The translations under genes were made by a program, and so were the position numbers. 27,636 bases of DNA from GCA-002840015 sp033765245 (GTDB taxonomy: Bacteria; Pseudomonadota; Gammaproteobacteria; Xanthomonadales; Xanthomonadaceae), in the NCBI GenBank assembly GCA_033765245.1, contig JANRIF010000214.1, positions 1 to 27,636 on the forward strand, in the 5' to 3' direction. The notes under the pieces are model-generated. The model saw only the letters and a list, made by a program, of their open reading frames with translations, ran no database searches and was not told the origin of the DNA. Positions 15,459 through 23,291 of this stretch are shown here, one piece after another. Position 1 is the first letter of the stretch; each line of letters begins with the position of its first letter.

Positions 15459-16969
15459 GAATCCTCGTCAAACACATCAAAACGCAGGTTCGATGCCGGT
15501 GGACCCAGCAGTGGGTGAGAGCTGCGTTCGATCCACAACACCGGCCGGCCAATGGCATCACGCGCGAGCATGGCGCGGCGACGCAGCACCACCCCACTGC
15601 TGGGCACAGTCCGACCATCAATCACGTGACCTCGCGTGTTGTCGGGCTCCGGTGATCCGCAGAGCAACGGCGATCGCGGGCCGGGCAGCACTCCCTCGTC
15701 GGCTTGTGCTTCCGTGTAAGCCGCGACGCGGCCCTGTTCCCAGTCGCCGAACAGTCCTCCGCCGTCGCATCGCCGATACGGGTACCAGTGCTGAGGCAGG
15801 GTGGTTGAAGGACGGTATTCGAACGCCCGCGTGCCGGTACGCGCGACCTCCCGCAACGCCTCGTCGCTGCGGCTATCGTCCAGCAGCTTTTTGCCATTCG
15901 CCTTCATTTCCATCGCCCACGCCAGGTTGGCGTCGTCGTCGACGCCAAGGACCACTTCGTCCAGCACGGGCCCACTGTGCGACGCGGCCGCAACCGGCCA
16001 GACCACAAGCGAGGTGGGATCCAGCCCTCGGGTGCGAAACAGCGACCAGTCGCTGGGCGCCTGAATTGGCCACTCCTGGTCGAAGCTGTCCTTCACCCAG
16101 ACTTCGTGCAGCGTGGTCACTACGCCGGACGATGGCATTCGACTTTGAGGAAGCGGCAGCGGCACCGAAAACCAGAACCAGTCATCGCTGTGCGAGACTG
16201 CTACGTCCAGCAACAGCATGGTGCCTAGGTGCGAGCGATCTGGCGCGAATCCGCCCAGATCGACCGCGTGGTCCTCGATCTGCCACCAACGAGGTCGCGG
16301 TGCGCCCGGGTAGTCGATGCGACCGGGAACAACGATTCGCTCGGTAGTCAGCGATGACTCACCTGTCGCAACGCTCGCTCCGGTTCCATCGACCGCGAAC
16401 CAGTCGACGTCGCCCCCGTCGTGCTCGCGCACCTCCAAGTGATGACCGGTCGCGGTAAACGTCGCCGAGTAATTCAGAGCGCGCGACGACCAGCCGTCGG
16501 GCGAATACGGCGGCACCTCTTCCCAGATTGCATGACCCGCCAAGAATCCCTGCTCAAACACCTTCTGACCATCCAGTTCGTCGGCCAGTCCTGTGTATGG
16601 AGACGGCATGGCGCCCAGTCGCAGCTTGACCAGTGCATCGTTCGCCAAGCCGGTCAGCAGCGGCTTTGCGGCGCGGCCGAGGCGGATCCTGCGACCCGGT
16701 GTCCACCAGTCGCCTGGCTCGGCCTCGATCAACGCTTCAGCAGGAATGACGGCGGGATCGCGCTGCGGCTGCAATTCGCAGCGTAGTCGCGCGTGACCCA
16801 CGGTCAGGCGTACACCCACCGGGCTGGAGGCATCTTCCCCCTGCAGTTCGCCCAGACGCCACTGCCGCGCCAAGAACCAAACAGGGTCCGCTACCCGTGC
16901 ACGCAGTCCCTGCTCCGCGTCCGCGCCGGGTATCAGCGGTTCAATCCAAGCTTGGAACGGCTGCGTCAT
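15455..16969 (-). CDS. Large conserved hypothetical protein (504 aa), RQWxLGExQGEDAxSP signature
   Basis: The N-terminus has a characteristic block, VADPVWFLARQWRLGELQG followed by EDASSPV, at about residues 26-51. From memory this block marks a widespread uncharacterised family (forms like RDPLWMLTRQWQ.GEFQGEDAGSP); I cannot verify this here. The rest is rich in Trp and beta-strand-like segments (DWFWFSVPLPLP, VVTTLHEVWVKDSF), without signal peptide, membrane segment or known catalytic motif. The ATG at 16969 overlaps the stop of the 1265-residue gene as ATGA; a TTG six bases upstream is a less likely start. It ends in an ATGA overlap with the 49-aa gene. Confidence 0.75.
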   Translation of the reverse strand: MTQPFQAWIEPLIPGADAEQGLRARVADPVWFLARQWRLGELQGEDASSPVGVRLTVGHARLRCELQPQRDPAVIPAEALIEAEPGDWWTPGRRIRLGRAAKPLLTGLANDALVKLRLGAMPSPYTGLADELDGQKVFEQGFLAGHAIWEEVPPYSPDGWSSRALNYSATFTATGHHLEVREHDGGDVDWFAVDGTGASVATGESSLTTERIVVPGRIDYPGAPRPRWWQIEDHAVDLGGFAPDRSHLGTMLLLDVAVSHSDDWFWFSVPLPLPQSRMPSSGVVTTLHEVWVKDSFDQEWPIQAPSDWSLFRTRGLDPTSLVVWPVAAASHSGPVLDEVVLGVDDDANLAWAMEMKANGKKLLDDSRSDEALREVARTGTRAFEYRPSTTLPQHWYPYRRCDGGGLFGDWEQGRVAAYTEAQADEGVLPGPRSPLLCGSPEPDNTRGHVIDGRTVPSSGVVLRRRAMLARDAIGRPVLWIERSSHPLLGPPASNLRFDVFDEDS

Positions 16970-19900
16970 GGCCAATCCTTCAGGAAGGAAGCGCGTGAAG
17001 TCACATCCAGCACCGGCGAGGGTGTGGCCACCCGCGGGACTCCAACATCTGGCCGCGCGGCTCGAGCCTTGGCCAAATCGCGGGTTTCCAGCAGCAGCTG
17101 GAGCAGTTCGTCAGAATCCATGCGCGTGCGCGCCTCGGCTGGTACACCCAGCAGGATCGCCTGCGGCGGGCGCGACTTCGGTCCGTTGAACCCGAACGCC
17201 GCGGCCGTGGCGTGTTCCGTACTGGGGATGGCATCGACCCAACTGTCCAAGGCGGCAATTGCGACTTGCGATTGGGTGATGGCGTTCGCACTGGGACTGT
17301 AGGCAATCACCAGGTTGTCGCCTGCCGTCCATGGACTGGTGACGCCGGCGGACATCCACGCGACCCACGGTTCGCGCGCTGGCGCGAATTGCCAAGACTC
17401 AAGCATGGCCATTCGCGGCCGGACGGCGGCGACCACTTCCAGCCATTCCCGGTCAATTCGTGGCCGGCCCGCCTCGTTGTCTACGAGTTCCAGGCCGCTT
17501 TGATCCGCTTGCGGTGAACGAAGCTCATGTAGAAGTCGGGTCTCGATGACGGGCAAGATCGGCAGGCGTGCGTGCCCGGTCAAAAGGCGAATGGCGCTGC
17601 GCACCTCGTTCACTGTGGCGGTCGGCAACGTCGCGACTACTTTGATTCGATCTTCCAACGCTGTGCCTCGTAGCTTGATCGCTTCGCCTGCGAACTGGGG
17701 CAATCCCCACTGGCGCAGCCTGACAGCCAGCGCAGGCGTCGCTATGTCTTCGGCAAGGTTCGTGAGGATGGCGACCAATTGCCTAGCGGACGTAATCAAG
17801 TCGTCTAACCGTGTCCGCAGGTCAAGGAGCATTTGGTCGCGCAGCGGTGAAGGCAGCGCGGCTTCGTCATCCCGTCCACTCGTCGTTCCTGGCACTACAC
17901 TGCCATCGTCTCCCCCACCAAGTAGGTCTGCCAGGCGCCGCGCAAGTTCCAGCTTTTCGCCACCACCGTTTGAGTGCACGGGCGTCCCAGGCGGGACAGC
18001 GCCGCGCAACAATGCCTCAATGACATCGCTGTTAAGCGAGACGAGTTCGGCCGCGTGCAGGCCTACATCGGCCAGCGTTACGGGAGTGCCCGGGTCGCCG
18101 ATGTCCCACGCCCATGCGGCGGCCTCGCCTAGCTGCTGATCCAGCAGATTCGCGAACGACGGATCGGCTGCGACCGCCACTGCGCTCGATCTCGCTTCGC
18201 TGTTGGGTTCCAGCGCAGCCCAGACAGACACGCGCACGTCGCGATGGCCGCGGGGCGTGCGGATCGCTCTAAGTTCCGGCGGAGCGGACAATCCTGCAGC
18301 CGCCTCCATGGCGGCCTGCGCCAGATCACCTCTGCCACTGACCTGCGCATGCACTCCGTCCGCGATTAGCAGGTCGGCGTATGTGTCGAGCACATGGTCA
18401 AGCGGCTCCAAACGGCCCCTCAGGTCGACCTCCAATGGGATCAGTCGGATCGGCAATGGTTCGGTCTGATGCAGCACCACGCGCAGCACGCGTGCGCCGT
18501 CGCATACCCGGCGCTCATCACTCTTCGGTGTCAGCTTGAACTCCTGACGCAAGATACGCACTGTGTTCCAGTCGCCCACGACGCGCTCTACTTCCAGCCC
18601 CAGCGCCTCATAGGGGTGTACGCCTAGACGCACCCGTTCGGCTAGGCGTTTCGCGTCACGCACCTTTTGCGAATCGAGTTCAATTTTCCACCGAGGGTCG
18701 TTCGGGTGACGCACGGCGGCATCACGCAGCAGAGCCGCGGTAAAGGCTTGGTTTGGCGAAGGGGCATGCAGCAGACCGGACTCGGTCGGACCGGGTGCGA
18801 GCGGACCTTTCACCTCGCCCGTGTAGGGGGCTGGCGAGTCGACCCAGCCATACGCACCAAGGAAACGCGGCGCACCGGCTGCGTCGAGGGTGCGCAGCCG
18901 CCGCGCGGCCAGCCCCATCACCCAAGGATCGACGCGATGGCTGGCGGTATCGAGAACAGCCAGTAGCGTGGCATAGACGCGATCGGGGTCGCTCTGCAAC
19001 CACTCGATCACCGTGTGTGCGGCTTTCTGGAATTGCCGGAATCGGTGCGCGATCTCGCGCCCGCTTTCGCCTCCTACGGACTCCAGGTCTTGTAGGTTGC
19101 CGTTGTTGCCGTCGCTCACCAATTCCAACCAGTCGTGAGCTTGGGGCCAGTGCGCCCACAGCGCGTTCGGATCCGGGCTGGCGGGCAATTGCCGGAATGC
19201 TTGCCCGATCATGGCGCGGGCAACCAACATACTGTCGCGCAGCAGGTGGCCGAGCAGTCCCAGCGTTAAGTCGTGACGGAACAAGCTGTCTGGCAGGTCG
19301 ATCAGTTCGTGCAACAGGCGCGTGTTCTTCTCATCAGCCGCCTGCAGCCGCGGCAGTTCGGGTAGCGGATAGGCGCCTGTTAGGGGGGCTAGCGGACGCA
19401 TAGCTTGCCCCGCGAGCGCTTGGACCGTGCCGTTCTCCCAAGCTGACGTGCCGAGCGATGGCATGTCCCGGGCGACGCGGTAACCGTTGACGTCGTCCAG
19501 AGGCGCGCTCACGCGTACCGCCCAAGCACGGGTAGGCGCGCTTTCAGCGAACAGCGCGAGCAACTGATCTGTCGACGCCCCTTTCACCCCTGTAGCAGCC
19601 GCAGCAGCGGCGGCGGCCAAAGACCGCCACCCCAGCGTCCATGCGCGTAGCAGGGACTCAACCGCAGCGTCGTCCGCATCGGCTTTCCATCGGTCCAGGG
19701 CGGCTGCGGGGATTAGGCCGTACGGCTGTTCCCCGACTCGAATCGCTGGATAGGGTCCTTCCGGTGCCAACCACTCCCGCGCCCAATCGGCGATGCTGCT
19801 TTCCGCCTCGGCCGCTCCAGCGACTTCGCGGATGGCGCGACTCCACAGGCTGGGCCACAGCGCGGTGACCAAGGCCTGGGTCGGCCCCTCTGGATCGAGC

Positions 19901-20763
19901 TCGCCGCCGAGCAACGGAGTCGTGGCATCCACTCCAGTCACTGCACGCGTCACCGCCTGCGTGCCTGGCTGCGTGCTCATCGTCGTTGCTGCGAGCCCCG
20001 CCCAAGCCCCGGGGGTTCGTCCAAGCTCGGTGGTCGGCTCGCCCTCGACGGTGTTGGTGGGCGTCCCAGGTGCAAGGATGGCCATCCGCCCGCTGGCCGC
20101 GTGCGCTTCGAACAGCGCAGCGGGCGATGTGTCGCCGCGGCCCACGACCACAACGGCGTCCAAGTCCGGCTTCGATGGGCCAAGCGCGATGCGGGCGCCC
20201 AGTCCAACGTCACAAGCGCGCTGGAACGAGTTCCACCACCGCTCGGGCGTGCCGCCTCCCGCTTCCTTCGCCGCTTCGCTGAAGTCCTTCAGGTCGAGGT
20301 CCCGGGCAATCTTGTCTCGGTTGAGTGGGAGGGTTCCCGCCAGCCACGGCGCAGCTCCCTTGCGCAGCACCCACACATCCAGCGCCGGCGGCAGGCCTTC
20401 CGGGAGGTGCACCAAGGGCGCCGCTTGGGGATCTTTCACGCGCTGGAGGGTGCGGTCGGCATGACGCCGTCCATCGACGACATTCGTGCAACTGCGCACG
20501 AGATGGACCGCGCGAGGTCCGCCAACCGCCGTTGCCAAGGTCATAAACGCCCCGGGCTCCAGTGCCCCGTCCTGCGCGGACGCGGCGAGCGTACGATCCA
20601 GCAGATCCAACTCATCGGGGGTCGGCGGATTTGGGCGCCGTGCCATCGAGAACTCGTCGGGATACACCCGCAGCAGCAGCACCCAGTCGGTCGGGCTCTT
20701 GGTCCCCGGCGGGAAGAAACGGGTCTCAATGCGCAAGGGCGCGAGAACTTCGATCGCCGCCAT
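16966..20763 (-). CDS. Giant conserved hypothetical protein (1265 aa)
   Basis: The protein begins MAAIEVLAPLRIETRF and continues with WVLLLRVYPDEFS. From memory, a similar start (LRIETRF ... VRVYPD) marks a family of uncharacterised proteins of 1000-1500 residues encoded beside homologues of the two neighbouring genes. It has no signal peptide or clear transmembrane helix. Long stretches are alpha-helical and Ala/Leu-rich, with segments such as QPYGLIPAAALDRW and an Asp/Gly-rich loop near the middle. No nucleotide-binding or hydrolase motif was found. The frame is open 143 codons upstream of the chosen ATG, but that part lies wholly inside the 842-residue gene and is a shadow. ATG and the preceding stop overlap as TGATG, implying translational coupling. 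Confidence 0.75.
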   Translation of the reverse strand: MAAIEVLAPLRIETRFFPPGTKSPTDWVLLLRVYPDEFSMARRPNPPTPDELDLLDRTLAASAQDGALEPGAFMTLATAVGGPRAVHLVRSCTNVVDGRRHADRTLQRVKDPQAAPLVHLPEGLPPALDVWVLRKGAAPWLAGTLPLNRDKIARDLDLKDFSEAAKEAGGGTPERWWNSFQRACDVGLGARIALGPSKPDLDAVVVVGRGDTSPAALFEAHAASGRMAILAPGTPTNTVEGEPTTELGRTPGAWAGLAATTMSTQPGTQAVTRAVTGVDATTPLLGGELDPEGPTQALVTALWPSLWSRAIREVAGAAEAESSIADWAREWLAPEGPYPAIRVGEQPYGLIPAAALDRWKADADDAAVESLLRAWTLGWRSLAAAAAAAATGVKGASTDQLLALFAESAPTRAWAVRVSAPLDDVNGYRVARDMPSLGTSAWENGTVQALAGQAMRPLAPLTGAYPLPELPRLQAADEKNTRLLHELIDLPDSLFRHDLTLGLLGHLLRDSMLVARAMIGQAFRQLPASPDPNALWAHWPQAHDWLELVSDGNNGNLQDLESVGGESGREIAHRFRQFQKAAHTVIEWLQSDPDRVYATLLAVLDTASHRVDPWVMGLAARRLRTLDAAGAPRFLGAYGWVDSPAPYTGEVKGPLAPGPTESGLLHAPSPNQAFTAALLRDAAVRHPNDPRWKIELDSQKVRDAKRLAERVRLGVHPYEALGLEVERVVGDWNTVRILRQEFKLTPKSDERRVCDGARVLRVVLHQTEPLPIRLIPLEVDLRGRLEPLDHVLDTYADLLIADGVHAQVSGRGDLAQAAMEAAAGLSAPPELRAIRTPRGHRDVRVSVWAALEPNSEARSSAVAVAADPSFANLLDQQLGEAAAWAWDIGDPGTPVTLADVGLHAAELVSLNSDVIEALLRGAVPPGTPVHSNGGGEKLELARRLADLLGGGDDGSVVPGTTSGRDDEAALPSPLRDQMLLDLRTRLDDLITSARQLVAILTNLAEDIATPALAVRLRQWGLPQFAGEAIKLRGTALEDRIKVVATLPTATVNEVRSAIRLLTGHARLPILPVIETRLLHELRSPQADQSGLELVDNEAGRPRIDREWLEVVAAVRPRMAMLESWQFAPAREPWVAWMSAGVTSPWTAGDNLVIAYSPSANAITQSQVAIAALDSWVDAIPSTEHATAAAFGFNGPKSRPPQAILLGVPAEARTRMDSDELLQLLLETRDLAKARAARPDVGVPRVATPSPVLDVTSRASFLKDWP

Positions 20764-23291
20764 CACGGTGACTCCAGCAGGCGCCCGATCATCACCCGCA
20801 CCGGCGTGGCGAAGATGCGGTATGCGTGTTCGGCGGCGTTGCCTTGGGGCGGCCCTACAGCCGTTCCGTCCTCGACTTTCTCTGTATAGAAGCGATACCC
20901 GGACGGTGGCTCCTCGAGCACCACCCAGTGGTCTTTCAGGACCTCCGGCTTGACCTTGAATCCGAAGAAGACCACGTCCGTGCCAATGCGGCCGGTAAAC
21001 GTTGGGAACTCCTTCCGGCCCGCCATCGGGTCGTTGTCGGCCGGCGGCGTGAAGTCTGGGTCGGCCGGGTAGAGGTAGACCACCGTCGCTGGGTAACGAC
21101 GGAACAGCGGTGTGCGGAACAGCACTACCGCCTCGGCCCCAAGCCCACCGGGTTGCAGGCCCGGGCCACCCAGCGCAGATCCGTCGGGCCAATCCCGAAT
21201 CGGTTCCACATCCATCTCGCCATTCTTACGCTGCCAGAACTTTCGCATCGGCGACCAGCGTGGCCGTATCGGCAGGTTGCGCCAGCGCAGCTCGGACACC
21301 GCCTGGACGTTGGCACCAACCAGCATCGCCTCGACAAAGGCCGGGTTGGTCTCCAGTGCCATGACCCGATGCATTTCCATCGTGCCAATGCCAGGCAGTA
21401 GCCACTCCGGGGACTGCTCGGCGAGGAAGCTCCACAACGGCAGATCGAGCTCGGGTTCGATCTCTATGGGTCCGAGGTGGGAAATACCTGGAAGCGTTCC
21501 CAACACGCGGTCGACCACCAGCGGCCGCTCCACCGTCGGATCAATCGCCTCCGCCACACACTTGCCGAGCGCTTCGACGCCAACGGGCGTGCAGCGCCCC
21601 GGCTCCCTGCGCAGCTCCTTCAACGCGCCGGTAATCGCTTTCAGTGCATCCCAGTCCACATCGCGCGTGACGCCGTGCCCGTGCTGCCCCACCTGAACCC
21701 CATCCGACCCGCCTTGGACCAAGACGTGACGTCGCGCCGCCTCGGCGACCGGTAGCTGGTGATTGCCCTGTGCCGCGCCGCGGCGGCGCCTCAGCAGAGC
21801 GGCGGCTATGGTCGGTCCCTGCCGCCAGCGGGCCAGCCAACCAGCTCCCAAGGGCTGGGGCCGGTCCTCTTGGTGGGGACGCACTAGCGGCACCGCATCC
21901 GGGTCTCGAACCGGTACCGGGCACGTCGCAGCCGCCCGCAACACCTGATCGAACCGGTTCGCGCCTGGCGCCGCCAACGCAATGCGCGCGGGACCGGATC
22001 GAAACACGCGCCGCGCAGCTGAAGACCACATTGCCCGCGGCAGCGTCGGCGTGCGACCGCTGATTACCGACAGCACCGTTTCGTTGCCGGTGGCGGGCAA
22101 ACGTCCTAGCACCGGCCCAAGGATCGCCAGACGCTCGACGGGGTCTTTGGGCACGTGCCGCCTCCAAAGCGATCGACTGGCTTCCAGACCCAGCCCCAGG
22201 TGTGCGATGCGATCGCACGCGGTCTGCAGGTCGCCGGCCTTCGTCGCTGCCGCCGTCGCGATGCGGTCCTGCCATGCGATGCCCGCCCATAGCCCCAAGC
22301 CGGCCACACCACGCTGGCGCGGATCACGATCGAGCTGCAGTTTCCATCCGTCGCCTTCTGGTGCTTGAGGCATCTCGAAGGATTTGGGGTAGCGCGGTGG
22401 TCGCAACGTCCATGGGCGCTCGTCGGGCCCCGATGGCTTGATCAGGTTGGAAACGTCAGCGGCGATCCATTGCGCCAGCGGCTCCGGCGCAGCCTGGCCG
22501 GAGCGCTGCAATGCACCAGTGACGCTCAGCGTCGTTGACCGTTCCCCACTGCGTTCGTCATAGCGAACCGTGGCGAAGCCGAACGATGGCCCGAGCGAAT
22601 CGGGTGTGATGGCCTTCAGTTTGGACGCCAGCTGCGGGAAGTCACCGTCCTCGCCCGTGCTGAACGACCAGCAATCAAAGCACGGCAGTCGAACGTCGTC
22701 GCTACCGTTCCAGGCGTCAATGCACGTGCCGTTGCCGTCAATGCAGTACGCGGGCACGAGAGCGGCCACGTACATCGTGTGTGGCGCCAGGTCGGCCGGA
22801 CATGTGATGCGCGCGACCGTCGTCGGCCCCACTTCGTGCACGTGCGCCCAGCCCCATGACTGGTCGAGCACATGGCGCGCCTGAACCGCTTTGGTGATGA
22901 GCACTTCACCATCGCCCGTGGGATGCACCTCCCCCCGCGCACCCACTACCAAGGCAATCCAGGGACGCAATTGCGTGCTGTTGAGCTGCGGCGCGTAGCG
23001 CCACGGCAGATCGATGTGGTCGCCGCAGAACTCAACCAGCACCGCTTTGCTCTCTTCGGCGTCCACGGCGCCGGGCTGCGGATAGCGCCGAGAAATCACG
23101 CCGGCCGCCAGGCCCACCACGTCGCCAGGGCCAAGGATCTGAAACGGTGCTGCTCCCTCACGCTCGTCTTCTGGATTGTTGAGGTCGCAGACCTTCAGTG
23201 GTTGCGTGCCCTGCAGGCGACCGTCAGGTCTTACACCTGTTGCGTGGGTGCGCAGCGAGGCCCCTTGCCAAGCATGAAACCGCGTCGTCAT
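20763..23291 (-). CDS. Large conserved hypothetical protein (842 aa)
   Basis: No known enzyme motif. The C-terminal third holds a distinctive block: NPAFVEAMLVGAN at about residue 645, then SELRWRNLP, MRKFWQ, and at about 730 FRRYPATVVYLYP, followed by FTGRIGTDVVFFGFKV. From memory, similar blocks (FIEAFMVGLNHE, LLWREYPTDQRG, RRYPNTVIYA) mark an uncharacterised family found next to homologues of the 1265- and 504-residue proteins; not verified. The N-terminal half is beta-rich and contains several cysteines (CIDGNGTCIDAW, LPCFDCWSF). No signal peptide. The ATG overlaps the stop of the DUF6603-like gene as ATGA, and the end overlaps the next start as TGATG. Confidence 0.75.
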   Translation of the reverse strand: MTTRFHAWQGASLRTHATGVRPDGRLQGTQPLKVCDLNNPEDEREGAAPFQILGPGDVVGLAAGVISRRYPQPGAVDAEESKAVLVEFCGDHIDLPWRYAPQLNSTQLRPWIALVVGARGEVHPTGDGEVLITKAVQARHVLDQSWGWAHVHEVGPTTVARITCPADLAPHTMYVAALVPAYCIDGNGTCIDAWNGSDDVRLPCFDCWSFSTGEDGDFPQLASKLKAITPDSLGPSFGFATVRYDERSGERSTTLSVTGALQRSGQAAPEPLAQWIAADVSNLIKPSGPDERPWTLRPPRYPKSFEMPQAPEGDGWKLQLDRDPRQRGVAGLGLWAGIAWQDRIATAAATKAGDLQTACDRIAHLGLGLEASRSLWRRHVPKDPVERLAILGPVLGRLPATGNETVLSVISGRTPTLPRAMWSSAARRVFRSGPARIALAAPGANRFDQVLRAAATCPVPVRDPDAVPLVRPHQEDRPQPLGAGWLARWRQGPTIAAALLRRRRGAAQGNHQLPVAEAARRHVLVQGGSDGVQVGQHGHGVTRDVDWDALKAITGALKELRREPGRCTPVGVEALGKCVAEAIDPTVERPLVVDRVLGTLPGISHLGPIEIEPELDLPLWSFLAEQSPEWLLPGIGTMEMHRVMALETNPAFVEAMLVGANVQAVSELRWRNLPIRPRWSPMRKFWQRKNGEMDVEPIRDWPDGSALGGPGLQPGGLGAEAVVLFRTPLFRRYPATVVYLYPADPDFTPPADNDPMAGRKEFPTFTGRIGTDVVFFGFKVKPEVLKDHWVVLEEPPSGYRFYTEKVEDGTAVGPPQGNAAEHAYRIFATPVRVMIGRLLESP

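Noticed and set aside
20764..21192. 143-codon upstream extension of the 1265-aa gene
   Set aside because: It lies wholly inside the 842-aa gene in another frame and has shadow-like composition. The ATG at 20763 has a coupled TGATG junction.
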